From Amycolatopsis viridis (GTDB taxonomy: Bacteria; Actinomycetota; Actinomycetes; Mycobacteriales; Pseudonocardiaceae), in the NCBI RefSeq assembly GCF_011758765.1, contig NZ_JAANOU010000001.1:3596001-3660000 (forward strand): 64,000 nucleotides of DNA, written 5' to 3'. The notes under the pieces were generated by a model. It saw only the letters and a program-made list of their open reading frames with translations. It had not been told where the DNA came from and did no database searches. Shown piece by piece: positions 1-10,894 of this stretch. The translations under genes were made by a program, and so were the position numbers. How positions within the stretch are numbered: the stretch's first letter is position 1; each line of letters starts with the position of its first letter.

Positions 1-12
1 GATGCCCGCCCG

Positions 13-756
13 CTACAGGCCGACGCGCCGGTAGAGGCCGCCGACCTCGTCCCGGTTGAGCTTGCGGATCGTGCCCGGCTTGCCGTTGCCCAGCTGGACG
101 TCCCCGATCGCGGTGCGCACCAGTTTGCGCACCGGGAAGCCGACCTCGGCCAGCAGGCGCCGCACGATGTGCTTGCGGCCCTCGTGCAGCACGATCTCCA
201 GCAGGCTGCGGCCGCCCATGCTGTCCTTGACGCGGAACGCGTCGACGCGGACCGGGCCGTCCTCCAGTTCGATGCCGGCCTTGAGCTCCTTGCCCAGGCC
301 GCGCGGCACCTTGCCGTCGACCTCGGCCAGGTAGGTCTTGGGGACGTGGTACGACGGGTGCATCAGCCGGTGGGCGAGGTCGCCGTCGTTGGTGAGCAGC
401 AGCAGGCCCTCGGTGTCGGCGTCGAGGCGGCCGACGTGGAAGAGGCGTTCGCTGCGGTCGCGGACGTAGTCGCCCACACACGGGCGGCCCTGGTCGTCGT
501 ACATCGTGGTGTGCACGCCGCGGGGCTTGTTCAGCGCCAGGTGCACCAGGTCCTCGCGCAGGATGACGCGGGTGCCGTCGACGTGGATCACGGCGCGGTC
601 GGGGTCCACGCGGCGGCCCAGCTCGCGCACCACCTTGCCGTCCACGCTGACGCGGCCCTGCACGATCAGGTCTTCGGCGGCGCGGCGGGAGGCCACACCG
701 GCCTTGGCGAGCACCTTCTGCAGGCGCACGCCCTCGGCTTCGGGCTCAGATGTCAT
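13..756 (-). CDS. rluB: 23S rRNA pseudouridine synthase, RluB/RsuA family
   Basis: 247 aa, near the usual length for RluB-type enzymes, which isomerise a uridine in the peptidyl-transferase region of 23S rRNA. An N-terminal S4 RNA-binding domain covers about residues 11-60. The family signature GRLDADTEGLLLLTNDG follows at about 109-125, and D112 is the expected catalytic aspartate. The ATG at 756 lies inside the end of scpB (11-bp overlap), so the two are translationally linked. This is the last of a chain of overlapping minus-strand genes starting at parA. The parA-scpA-scpB-rluB order is conserved in actinobacteria. The stop codon lies at 13-15. Confidence 0.95.
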   Translation of the reverse strand: MTSEPEAEGVRLQKVLAKAGVASRRAAEDLIVQGRVSVDGKVVRELGRRVDPDRAVIHVDGTRVILREDLVHLALNKPRGVHTTMYDDQGRPCVGDYVRDRSERLFHVGRLDADTEGLLLLTNDGDLAHRLMHPSYHVPKTYLAEVDGKVPRGLGKELKAGIELEDGPVRVDAFRVKDSMGGRSLLEIVLHEGRKHIVRRLLAEVGFPVRKLVRTAIGDVQLGNGKPGTIRKLNRDEVGGLYRRVGL

Positions 757-1465
757 CGATGGAGTCCACTTCCGGCAACAGGGGGGCGATCGGGGGCAGG
801 TCGGTCAGCGACGACAGCCCGAGTCGCTCGAGGAACAGTTCGGTCGTCACGTACAGGGTGCCACCCGTCTCGGGGTCGGCGCCGCTCTCCGCGATGAGCC
901 CGCGGGCGACCAGGGTGCGGATCACACCGTCGACGTTGACACCGCGGACGGCCGCGACGCGCGAGCGGGTGACCGGCTGCCGGTAGGCGATGACCGCCAG
1001 GGTCTCCAGGGCGGCCCTGGTGAGCTTGGAGCGCTGCCCGTCCAGCAGGAGCTTCTCGACGAACGGCGCGTAGGTGTCGCGGGTGTAGAGGCGCCACCCC
1101 TCGCCGGCCCGCCGCAGGTCGATGCCGCTGCGGCGCTCGGCGAGCTCGGCCGACATGACCTGCAGCGTCTGGGCGACACGTGCCTCGGGCTGGTTCAGCG
1201 CACCGGCCAGCGCCTCCTCGCTCACCGGCGAGTCGACGACCAGCAGCAGGGCTTCCAGTGCCGCGGCCAGCGCGGAGTGCTCGGTGAGGTCCGGCAGCCC
1301 GTCCCCCACCGCGACGAGTTCGTCGTCCTCGTCGGGTTCGTCCGCCGGCTGCTCCTCGGCGGGAGGTTCCTCCGCGATGGGCACCTCCGGCGCGCGGGCA
1401 TCGTCAACCGCGGGTTCCGGCGTCGGCACCTCGGGCTCCTCCCCGGGCTCCTGTTCGGGATTCAC
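746..1465 (-). CDS. scpB: Segregation and condensation protein B
   Basis: 239 aa from a GTG whose bases overlap the TGA of scpA (GTGA, 4-bp overlap). The open frame runs further upstream, but that part is a shadow of scpA. The first 60 or so residues are a Glu/Pro-rich acidic linker. From about residue 62 (LTEHSALAAALEALLLVVDS) the tandem winged-helix ScpB fold begins, and the family-typical TRAALETLAVIAYRQPVTRSR follows. ScpB dimers bind ScpA and the SMC ATPase to form condensin, which compacts and segregates the chromosome. Its position between scpA and rluB supports the call. Confidence 0.95.
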   Translation of the reverse strand: MNPEQEPGEEPEVPTPEPAVDDARAPEVPIAEEPPAEEQPADEPDEDDELVAVGDGLPDLTEHSALAAALEALLLVVDSPVSEEALAGALNQPEARVAQTLQVMSAELAERRSGIDLRRAGEGWRLYTRDTYAPFVEKLLLDGQRSKLTRAALETLAVIAYRQPVTRSRVAAVRGVNVDGVIRTLVARGLIAESGADPETGGTLYVTTELFLERLGLSSLTDLPPIAPLLPEVDSIDDI

Positions 1466-2322
1466 CCGTACTCCTCTTCTTCGACGCGGGCGCGGTCCTG
1501 CTCGGCGGCGGCCGTCGCCTCCTCGACCGATCCGCCGGTCCACCGCACCCGCAGCATCGTCAACGGCTCGTCCTGCTCGAACTGCACGCTCGACTCGCGG
1601 TAGAGCTCCAGCAGCGCCAGGAACCGGGCCACCACCTCGACCGTGTGCTCGCAGTCCTCGACCAGCTCGGTGAACGTCGCGTCGCCACGCTCGGCCAGCT
1701 TCAGCCGCAGCAGCGCCGCGTGCTCGCGCACCGACACCCGGTGCGCGTGGATGTGGTCGAGCGACACCGTGGGCGGCGGCTTGGGCCGGAACACCGCCAG
1801 GGCGATCTCCGCGAACTTCCCGGCGTCCACCCCGAGCATCACCTCGGGCAGCAACCCGATGTAGCGCTCCTCCAGCGACACCGATCGCGGGTACCGCCGC
1901 AGCGCCCCGGCCTCCAGCTCGGCGAACAGCGCCGCGACCTGCTTGTACGCCCGGTACTGCAACACCCGGGCGAACAGCAGGTCCCGCGCCTCGAGCAGGG
2001 CCAGGTCGTCCTCGTCCTCGACCTCGGCCGCGGGCAGCAGCCGCGCCGCCTTGAGGTCCAGCAGGGTCGCCGCGATGACGAGGAACTCCGTCACCTCGTC
2101 CAGGTCCCACTCCGGCCCCAGCGCCTGGGTGTAGGCGATGAAGTCGTCGGTGACCTGGTGCAGCGCCACCTCGGTGACGTCGAGCTGGTGCTGCGAGATC
2201 AGCTGCAGCAACAGGTCGAACGGCCCCTCGAAGTTGTCCAGGCGGACCTTGAACTTCGGCGCGGCGGAGTCGTCGTCAGCGACGGGCTGGGCCCCGTCGA
2301 CCGGAGCCCCGTTCTCGCTCAC
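1462..2322 (-). CDS. scpA: Segregation and condensation protein A (kleisin)
   Basis: 286 aa from the ATG at 2322. The kleisin signature VRLDNFEGPFDLLLQLISQ lies at about residues 26-44 and is followed by the LDVTEVALHQVTDDFIAY helix that contacts SMC. A C-terminal winged helix covers the last 80 or so residues. ScpA bridges the SMC head domains and recruits ScpB. The start overlaps the stop of the upstream ribbon-helix-helix-like gene by 4 bp, and its own stop overlaps scpB by 4 bp. Expression as a unit with parA is likely. Confidence 0.95.
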   Translation of the reverse strand: MSENGAPVDGAQPVADDDSAAPKFKVRLDNFEGPFDLLLQLISQHQLDVTEVALHQVTDDFIAYTQALGPEWDLDEVTEFLVIAATLLDLKAARLLPAAEVEDEDDLALLEARDLLFARVLQYRAYKQVAALFAELEAGALRRYPRSVSLEERYIGLLPEVMLGVDAGKFAEIALAVFRPKPPPTVSLDHIHAHRVSVREHAALLRLKLAERGDATFTELVEDCEHTVEVVARFLALLELYRESSVQFEQDEPLTMLRVRWTGGSVEEATAAAEQDRARVEEEEYG

Positions 2323-2744
2323 GGCCCGGCGGCTTCCTCGGAGTCGAGGCCGCCCTCACGCAGGCGGCGCACCAGCACCGAGTCGGCACCGTGCGCGTCG
2401 AAGTCGGCCAGCAGCACCGCCACCGCTTCGCGGACCAGCCGGCCGCGGTCGATGGCCAGGCCGTGCTCGGCCCGCAGGCTCAGCCGGGTCTGCTCCATCG
2501 CGACCAGTTCCTCGCCGGAGACGTACACGGTGATCTTCGAGTCGTGCTTCTGCCGTCCGCTGCCGCGGCGCCCGGCGGCGCTGCGCTCCAGCTGTTCGCG
2601 GTGCGCCGGGTTGTGCCCGTGCCCCGGCCGCTGCGCCTCGGGGCGCTGCGGGGCGGGCGTGGGCGGCGCGGGCACGTCGAGGGCCGGGCTGCTGGTCAGG
2701 CGGAAGAGTTCCGAGGCCCCGGGGAGGGAGGCTCGCCTGCTCAC
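2319..2744 (-). CDS. Ribbon-helix-helix-like protein between parA and scpA
   Basis: 141 aa from a GTG overlapping the parA stop (GTGA). The open frame extends upstream only as a shadow of parA. Residues 1-65 are Pro/Arg-rich and look disordered. Residues 70-116 read as a short strand (KITVYVS), a helix (EELVAMEQTRLSLRAEHG) and a second helix (DRGRLVREAVAVLLADF), the layout of a ribbon-helix-helix DNA-binding fold. I recall that genes at this site in other actinobacteria are annotated only as hypothetical. Placement between an orphan ParA ATPase and ScpAB suggests a DNA-binding partner of the ParA protein (inference). The fold is read by eye. Confidence 0.75.
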   Translation of the reverse strand: MSRRASLPGASELFRLTSSPALDVPAPPTPAPQRPEAQRPGHGHNPAHREQLERSAAGRRGSGRQKHDSKITVYVSGEELVAMEQTRLSLRAEHGLAIDRGRLVREAVAVLLADFDAHGADSVLVRRLREGGLDSEEAAGP

Positions 2745-3715
2745 CGAGCGATCACCTCGCGGGCCAGCGCGCGGTAGGCCTGCGCACCGGCGGATTTGGG
2801 AGCCCAGCGGGTGATGGGCTCGCCGGCCACGGTGGTCTCCGGGAACCGGACCGTGCGGTTGATGACCGTGTCGAACACGGTGTCGCCGAAGGCCTCCACG
2901 ACCCGCGCCATGACCTCCCGGGAGTGGAGGGTGCGCGGGTCGAACATGGTGGCCAGGATGCCCGTGATGTCCAGTTTGGGGTTCAAGCGTTCGCGTACCT
3001 TCTCGATCGTGTCGATCAACAAAGCCACGCCCCGCAGGCTGAAGAACTCGCACTCCAGCGGGATGATCACGCCGTCGGCGGCCGTGAGCGCGTTCACCGT
3101 GAGCAACCCGAGCGATGGCTGGCAGTCGACCAGAACATAGTCGTACTCCGCGATGAGGGGTTGCACGACCCGGAGCAACGTGTGCTCGCGGCCCACCTCG
3201 GCGACCAGTTGCACCTCGGCGGCGGACAGGTCGATGTTGCTCGGCAGCAGGTCCATGCCCTCGACGCTGGTGTGCCGGAGGATGTCCTGGGCGGTCACCG
3301 ACCGCTCCATGATCGCGTTGTAGACCGTCTGGTCCAGCTCGTGCGGTTGCACGCCGAGCCCCACCGACAGCGCACCCTGCGGGTCGAAGTCCACCAGCAG
3401 CACCCGGCGCCCGTACTCGGCGAGCGCGGCGCCCAGGTTGATCGTGGACGTGGTCTTGCCGACGCCGCCCTTCTGGTTGCACATGGCCAGCACCGTGGCC
3501 GGGCCGTGCTTGTCCAGCAGGGGCGGTTCGGGGATCTCACGCAACGGTCTGCCGGTCGGGCCGAGCTTGGGCTGGCCGGTCACGGGCGCGGGGCCCACGG
3601 CCACGACAGAGTCCACGGTGTCGGGCTCCCCCTCTGTCGCGATGGTCAACTGGTCGAGGTTCGCGGCGGCCGATGCGGCCGAGACCGATCTGGTCGAGGG
3701 CTGCGGTGTCGACAT
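2741..3715 (-). CDS. parA: ParA/MinD-type partitioning ATPase
   Basis: 324 aa. A disordered N-terminal 60 residues precede the ATPase. The deviant Walker A motif QKGGVGKTTST is at 81-91, with K82 as signature lysine and K87 as P-loop lysine. VLLVDFDPQG is at 105-114, and the Walker B-like YVLVDCQPSLG lies further on. These identify a ParA/Soj-family ATPase that dimerises on DNA. It is probably not the oriC-linked ParA, because it sits next to scpAB rather than parB. It starts an overlapping operon running through the RHH-like gene, scpA, scpB and rluB. xerD lies 86 bp upstream on the same strand. Confidence 0.93.
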   Translation of the reverse strand: MSTPQPSTRSVSAASAAANLDQLTIATEGEPDTVDSVVAVGPAPVTGQPKLGPTGRPLREIPEPPLLDKHGPATVLAMCNQKGGVGKTTSTINLGAALAEYGRRVLLVDFDPQGALSVGLGVQPHELDQTVYNAIMERSVTAQDILRHTSVEGMDLLPSNIDLSAAEVQLVAEVGREHTLLRVVQPLIAEYDYVLVDCQPSLGLLTVNALTAADGVIIPLECEFFSLRGVALLIDTIEKVRERLNPKLDITGILATMFDPRTLHSREVMARVVEAFGDTVFDTVINRTVRFPETTVAGEPITRWAPKSAGAQAYRALAREVIAR

Positions 3716-3801
3716 GGCGCGAAACTCCTCGTTCGACGGGTTGGCCGCAGCCTATGCGGCGAGCCGTTTGTCGCCAAAGCAACTCGCCGGTGCCGATCAG
3801 G

Positions 3802-4728
3802 TCAACCCAACGCCCGAGGATGCGCCGTAGCATATACCTCACGGAGCGTGTTCATCGTGACCAGGGTGTAGACCTGCGTCGTGGTCACCGAAGCGTGGCC
3901 CAGCAGCTCTTGCACCACGCGGACGTCCGCCCCGCCCTCCAGCAGGTGGGTCGCGAAACTGTGACGCAGCGTGTGCGGCGAGACTCCGGTGGCGATCCCG
4001 GCGCGCTCCGCGGTGGTCTTGAGCACCTGCCACGCGCTCTGCCGGGACAGCCGGGAGCCACGGGCGTTGAGGAACAGCGCCGGCGTGCCGTGGCCGCGCC
4101 GCGCCAGCACCGGGCGGGCGCGCACCAGGTACGCCTCGAGCGCCTCGACCGCCGGACGGCCGATCGGCACGAGCCGCTGCTTGCCGCCCTTGCCGTCCAG
4201 CAGCACAGTGCGCTCGGTGCGGTCCACGTCGTCGACGTCGAGCCCGACCGCCTCGGAGATCCGGGCGCCGGTGGAGTACAGCAGCTCCAGCAGGGCCCGG
4301 TCGCGCAGCGGCCGCTCCCCCTCGGCGGCCGGCATCGCCAGCAGCCGCAGCACGTCGCCGACCGGCAGCGCCTTCGGCAGCCGCTTCGCCGGAGCGGGCG
4401 GCCGCACCTCGCGGGCCGGGTCGTCCTCGGTGAGCCCGTCGAGGTGGGCGAAGCGGTGCAGCCCGCGCACGGCCACCAGGGCCCGGGCCGCCGAGGAGGC
4501 GGCGAGGGGCGGGTGCCCCTCGCCGCCCTCGCGCAGCGCGGCGCCGAACCCGGTCACGTCCGCGGCGGTGATCCGCCGGAAGTCCCCGATCCCCGCCTGC
4601 TCCAGGTACCCCAGATACCGGCGCAGGTCCCGCGCGTAGCTGTCCAGCGTGTTGCGTGCCGTCCCGCGTTCGACGGCGAGGTGATCGAGATACGCCGTGA
4701 CCACCTCGGAAACCGGCAGAACATGCAC
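3802..4728 (-). CDS. xerD: Tyrosine recombinase XerD
   Basis: 308 aa, the usual length for XerC/XerD. An N-terminal SAM-like core-binding domain covers about residues 5-90. The catalytic domain shows R in [18 protein letters not shown] in [26 protein letters not shown] (HxxR), a later His in [14 protein letters not shown], and the nucleophilic Tyr of QVYT. Xer recombinases resolve chromosome dimers at dif. The NUDIX-xerD-parA order matches the conserved actinobacterial block, which favours XerD over a phage integrase. A start at the internal Val a few codons in cannot be excluded. Confidence 0.93.
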   Translation of the reverse strand: MHVLPVSEVVTAYLDHLAVERGTARNTLDSYARDLRRYLGYLEQAGIGDFRRITAADVTGFGAALREGGEGHPPLAASSAARALVAVRGLHRFAHLDGLTEDDPAREVRPPAPAKRLPKALPVGDVLRLLAMPAAEGERPLRDRALLELLYSTGARISEAVGLDVDDVDRTERTVLLDGKGGKQRLVPIGRPAVEALEAYLVRARPVLARRGHGTPALFLNARGSRLSRQSAWQVLKTTAERAGIATGVSPHTLRHSFATHLLEGGADVRVVQELLGHASVTTTQVYTLVTMNTLREVYATAHPRALG

Positions 4729-4750
4729 GCCGACACCCTAGAGGGTCGGT

Positions 4751-7143
<2,393 letters not shown>

Positions 7144-7171
7144 TCAGAAGTTCGCGCGTGAAAGAGGCACC

Positions 7172-8461
7172 GTGTCCCAGTCCACCGCTTCCCCGCCCAC
7201 CTGGACCGCGCCGGTCGCACCCGGACCGCTCGACGCGACGGTGCGCGTCCCCGGCTCGAAGTCGATCACCAACCGGGCGTTCGTGCTGGCCGCGCTGGCG
7301 GACGGGCCGACGCTGGTGCGCGCTCCGCTCGACTCGCGGGACGCCCGGCTCATGCTGGGCGCACTGGAGGCGCTCGGCGGCGGCTGGGAACGGCAGGGTG
7401 ACGACGTGCTGGTCCGCCCGCTGGGGGGTGGCCCGGCCGGGCCAGTTTCGGTCGCGCTGGGCAACGCGGGCACCGTCGCGCGGTTCACGCCCGCCCTGGC
7501 CGGGCTGGGGTCGGCGCCGGTGACGTTCGACGGCGACGAGGCGATCCGCCGGCGCCCGATCGCGCCGCTGCTCGGCGCGCTGCGTGAGGCGGGCGCGGAC
7601 ATCGACGACGGCGGCCGTGGCGCGCCTCCGTTCACCGTGCGCGGGCACGGCGGACTGCCGGGCGGCACGGTGGGCCTCGACTCGAGCGCCTCCAGCCAGT
7701 TCCTGTCGGCGCTGCTGCTGGCCGGCCCCGCGTTCGACGCGGGGGTGACGGTGCGGCTGAGCGGCGGGACCCCGCCGAGCGAGCCGCACATCGCGATGAC
7801 CCTGGACATGCTGCGCCGGTTCGGCGCGGCGCCGGAACGCGACGGTCAGGAGTTCCGCGTCGGCCCGGCGCGGCTGTCCTGCCCGGACTTCACGGTCGAG
7901 CCGGACCTGTCCACGGCGGCGCCGTTCGTGGTCGCCGCGGCGGCCGCCGGCGGCACGGTACGCGTCGCCGGCTGGCCGGAGTACTCCACCCAGCCGGGTG
8001 ACTGGCTGCGCAGCCTGCTGGTGGAACTGGGCCAGCGGGTGGAGCTGACCGCCGAGGGCCTGACGGTCACCGGTACGGGCGAGATCCCGGGCGCCCGGCT
8101 CGACCTGCACGAGGTGGGCGAGCTGACCCCGGTGATCGCCGCGTTGCTGTGCTTCGCCGACGGCCCCTCGGTGATCTCCGGGGTCGCGCACCTGCGCGGG
8201 CACGAGACCGACCGGCTGGCCGCGCTCGCGACCGAGCTGTCCGCGCTGGGCGCCGGGGTGACCGAGACCGCGGACGGCCTGGCGATCACCCCGGCCCCGC
8301 TGCACGGCGGTGTGTTCCACACCTACGAGGACCACCGGCTGGTGATGGCCGGTGCGGTGCTGGGGCTGCGGGTGCCCGGCGTGGAGGTGGAGGACCCGGC
8401 GACGGTCGGCAAGACCTTCCCCGGGTTCACCGCCGCCTGGACGGCGATGCTCAGCCGATGA
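7172..8461 (+). CDS. aroA: 3-phosphoshikimate 1-carboxyvinyltransferase (EPSP synthase)
   Basis: 429 aa from a GTG at 7172. PGSKSITNRAFVLAALADG (28-46, phosphate-binding K30), LGNAGTVARF (96-105), LDSSASSQFLSALLLAGP, GHETDRLAAL and TYEDHRLVMAGAVLGL are the expected class I EPSP synthase motifs. The enzyme performs the sixth step of the shikimate pathway. It lies divergent to pyrG and ends with an 11-bp overlap against the convergent LLM oxidoreductase. In the core gene order I recall, pyrG is next to mctB, so aroA and the two LLM genes are an insertion here. Whether a second aroA exists elsewhere cannot be judged. Confidence 0.93.
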   Translation: MSQSTASPPTWTAPVAPGPLDATVRVPGSKSITNRAFVLAALADGPTLVRAPLDSRDARLMLGALEALGGGWERQGDDVLVRPLGGGPAGPVSVALGNAGTVARFTPALAGLGSAPVTFDGDEAIRRRPIAPLLGALREAGADIDDGGRGAPPFTVRGHGGLPGGTVGLDSSASSQFLSALLLAGPAFDAGVTVRLSGGTPPSEPHIAMTLDMLRRFGAAPERDGQEFRVGPARLSCPDFTVEPDLSTAAPFVVAAAAAGGTVRVAGWPEYSTQPGDWLRSLLVELGQRVELTAEGLTVTGTGEIPGARLDLHEVGELTPVIAALLCFADGPSVISGVAHLRGHETDRLAALATELSALGAGVTETADGLAITPAPLHGGVFHTYEDHRLVMAGAVLGLRVPGVEVEDPATVGKTFPGFTAAWTAMLSR

Positions 8462-9278
8462 CGTCGGCCAGGCGGCCGGCCTGGTCCGGGTCGCTGCCCC
8501 AGCAGTAGAGCACCAGTTCGTCGGCGCCGAGGTCGGTGAACTGCTTCGCGGTCTCGCGGATCTGCTCCGGTGTGGTGAGCATGCGCTCGGCGGTCTTGTG
8601 GGCGTAGTCGCCGGTGAAGCCGTAGTACGCCAGGATCGCCTCGCGCGCCTCGTCCACACCGGACCCGAGCGCGACGTTGACCTGTGCGACCAGGCGCGGC
8701 CGGCCGTCGCGGCCCTCCCCCGCCCAGAACTGCTCGACCTTGGCGAACAACGATCCGGCCCACTGGACCGGGGCGGCGCACAGGAAACCGTCACCCCAGC
8801 GCGCGACGCGGCGCAGGGCGGGATCGGCGAACGCGCCGAACAGGACCTCGGGGCCGCCGTCGCGGGCGGGCGCGGGACCGATCCCCTCGGCGCCGGACCA
8901 GATCCGCCGCATGCGGGCCATCTGCTGGTCGAGGACGCGGCCGCGGCGACGCGGATCCGTGCCGGTGGCCTCGTGGTCGTCGTCGCGCCCGCCGACCCCG
9001 AGGCCGAGGGTGAACCGGCCGCCGGACAGGCGATCCAGGGTGGCGGCCTGCTTGGCGAGCACGGCGGGTTCGCGCAGCGGGGCCAGCAGGACCTCGGTCT
9101 GCAGGCGCACCCGCGTGGTGGCGCCCGCGAGCAGGGCGAGGGCGACCAGCGGCTCGGGGTTGTCGTAGACGACCCGGTCGAGCAGGCCGAGGGTCCGGAA
9201 CGGGCCGTCGTCGGCGCGGCGGGCCCAGTCGATGAGGGCTTCGGGCCTGCCGATGGGCAGGCCGAGACCGTAGTGCAC
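8451..9278 (-). CDS. LLM-class F420-dependent oxidoreductase
   Basis: 275 aa from a GTG at 9278, preceded by GAGGAA about 6 nt upstream. The protein begins with HYGLGLPIG and contains TRVRLQTEVLLAPLREPAVLAKQAATLDRLSGGRFTLGLGVGGRDDD, the TIM-barrel core of luciferase-like monooxygenases that usually use F420 or FMN. The C-terminal TPEQIRETAKQFTDLGADELVLYCWGSDP is the last strand-helix unit. The substrate is unknown. It is convergent with aroA and divergent from the broken LLM gene at 9432. The ORF continues upstream of the chosen GTG, but that part has no family similarity. Confidence 0.88.
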   Translation of the reverse strand: MHYGLGLPIGRPEALIDWARRADDGPFRTLGLLDRVVYDNPEPLVALALLAGATTRVRLQTEVLLAPLREPAVLAKQAATLDRLSGGRFTLGLGVGGRDDDHEATGTDPRRRGRVLDQQMARMRRIWSGAEGIGPAPARDGGPEVLFGAFADPALRRVARWGDGFLCAAPVQWAGSLFAKVEQFWAGEGRDGRPRLVAQVNVALGSGVDEAREAILAYYGFTGDYAHKTAERMLTTPEQIRETAKQFTDLGADELVLYCWGSDPDQAGRLADVIG

Positions 9279-9431
9279 GTGTTCCTCCGAATACGGGCGT
9301 GATGGGTGTGGTGTGCCGCCCGCTCCGGGCCGGTCGTGGTGCTGCCGCTGCGGCTGTCGTTCGGTGGCAGGCACGGCCCCGTGGAGTACGTTCGAGCCTA
9401 GCGGAAGATCGACTGGGGAGGGACGGCTTTC

Positions 9432-10837
9432 ATGAATGATCGGCGATTCCGGTTCGGGCTGCTGGTGCCTGACGCGGCCAGGACGCAGGCACCCGTGCCG
9501 TTGGCTGTCCAGCGCTGCGACGATCGGCTGCTTCTCTCCGTGGGACGCCAGAGCCCACCAGGCGAGACCGGAAGCGTGGCGTGAGATGCCTACGCAGGCC
9601 CCCCCCCCCGCGACCCCTGCGCTCAACCGAGTCCGTCCGCCAGCGCCGGGCAAGAAGAAAAAGAAAGAAATGATCACACACCAGGACATGGTCGATCTTT
9701 ATGGTCGCGACAACGTCATCACTTTGACCCACCAGGAAGTTGACGGACTCGGGGTAGCGCCCCGGGATTCAGAGGTTCTGACAACTGTCGGGCTTCCCCG
9801 CATGAGTGCACCATTTTTTACGACCGAAACACAAGGGGGACCCGAGTTCCTTCGAGTCATCGATGTGACCACCCGTGACGGAAAGAAGCATCGCGAGGTG
9901 ATTGTCGGCGGCCCTCCCGGCGATTCCGGAATGCGGTTCTCGCTCTCCGCCTACGAGAGGTTCGTGATGCTGGTGCAATTAGACGGAACGAAGCCCCGGG
10001 GTGAGGTGGTGAACAACAATCTCGGCGAATTCGTGGAGTTCCTCTACCGCATTGAGATGTTCACTCAGGACGTCGCCTCCGATCCGACCGTCAAGGAACA
10101 ACTATTTGATGACCTTGAGGGTGCATTGACGGGCATCGACCCGTTCTCCTTTGAGCTGCCGGAGAACTGGTGGGCCATGGCGCTTCGTCAACTCGGCGGA
10201 GGCGACCTGGGGATTTAGCCAGGCCCATCCGCTCCGGCCCCGCCCGCAGTGCCCCGGAGGCAGGTGCGAGCTCGGGCTCGACGCCGACGGGGCGAGCGCG
10301 GGCGGCACCGCGGAGTTGCTGGGTGTGCCCTTCGGCAGCCCCGGCGAGCGCGTGGCTCAGGTGGGTGAGGCGATCCGGACGGTGCGGAAGCTGTTCGCGG
10401 ACGGCACGTTCACGCCGGTGCAACGGCCCGCGCCACCGATCCTGGTCGCCGGTGCCGGTACCCGGCTGCTGCGCCTGGCGGCCGAGGAAGCCGACATCGT
10501 CGCCGTGCACGCGGGGCGGGACAACACCGAGGACGGTCTGCGTGCTCGCCTGCCGGTGCTCCGGGAGGCCGCCGGGTCGCGGTTCGACGAGCTCGAGCTG
10601 AGCGTGAACGTGTTCGCGATCGGCGACGGCCCGATCCCGGAGCGGCTGCGGCAGTTCGGCATCGACCCCGCGGCCGGCCGGGACAACTCGCACCTGTCCG
10701 TGCTGTCCGGCGACACGGCCACGGTGGTGGACCTGCTGCACCGGCGACGGGACGAGTTCGGCCTGTCCTACGTGACGATCAACGCCGGCGCGCTCGACGC
10801 GGCCGCCCCGGTCGTCGAAGCACTCGCCGGCACCTGA
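9432..10837 (+). pseudogene. LLM-class F420-dependent oxidoreductase, split by an inserted gene
   Basis: The 5' remnant starts at the ATG at 9432 behind a GGGAGG Shine-Dalgarno sequence and encodes MNDRRFRFGLLVPDAAR, a typical N-terminus of this family. It then loses similarity near 9480 and stops at about 9585. The 3' remnant runs from about 10256 to 10837 in another frame: ELGLDADGASAGG, TVRKLFADGTFTPVQRPAPPILVAGAGTRLLRLAAEEADIVAVHAG, and the normal C-terminus. About 80 codons between them (the part before the GRFELGLG-like strand) are missing and replaced by 0.75 kb carrying a SUKH-4-like gene. The neighbouring 8451-9278 gene is an intact member of the same broad family. Confidence 0.85.
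9586..10218 (+). CDS. SUKH-4-like immunity-family protein
   Basis: 210 aa from the ATG at 9586, or 182 aa from the ATG at 9670 (MITHQDMVDLYG). The shorter form starts after a Lys run and an AGAAAGAA weak ribosome site. From 9670 the protein reads like the SUKH-4 superfamily: LYGRDNVITL, SEVLTTVGLPRMSAPFFTTE, then a hydrophobic helix near LGEFVEFLYRIEMF and the DPFSFELPENWWAMALRQL tail. SUKH proteins are commonly immunity proteins against polymorphic toxins; no toxin gene is visible nearby. Base composition is clearly lower in GC than its neighbours, and the gene interrupts an LLM oxidoreductase gene, both signs of transfer. The longer start would include an 11-C tract at 9599-9609. Confidence 0.72.
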   Translation: MPTQAPPPATPALNRVRPPAPGKKKKKEMITHQDMVDLYGRDNVITLTHQEVDGLGVAPRDSEVLTTVGLPRMSAPFFTTETQGGPEFLRVIDVTTRDGKKHREVIVGGPPGDSGMRFSLSAYERFVMLVQLDGTKPRGEVVNNNLGEFVEFLYRIEMFTQDVASDPTVKEQLFDDLEGALTGIDPFSFELPENWWAMALRQLGGGDLGI

Positions 10838-10838
10838 G

Positions 10839-10866
10839 GGCTTGGTGCCTGGCCGGGCACCAAGCC
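10839..10866. terminator. Bidirectional terminator-like hairpin between convergent genes
   Basis: A perfect 11-bp stem, GGCTTGGTGCC (10839-10849) paired with GGCACCAAGCC (10856-10866), sits directly after the stop of the LLM remnant (10837) and 28 bp before the stop of the convergent steB/mctB gene. No T-run follows, which is common for actinobacterial terminators. Confidence 0.7.
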
Positions 10867-10894
10867 GCGCGGTATAGGTCGTTATACAGTCGGC

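Noticed and set aside
10203-10216. 14-bp identity with 63605-63618 as possible insertion-site repeat
   Set aside because: Several 14-bp matches are expected by chance in 64 kb, and no element links the two places.
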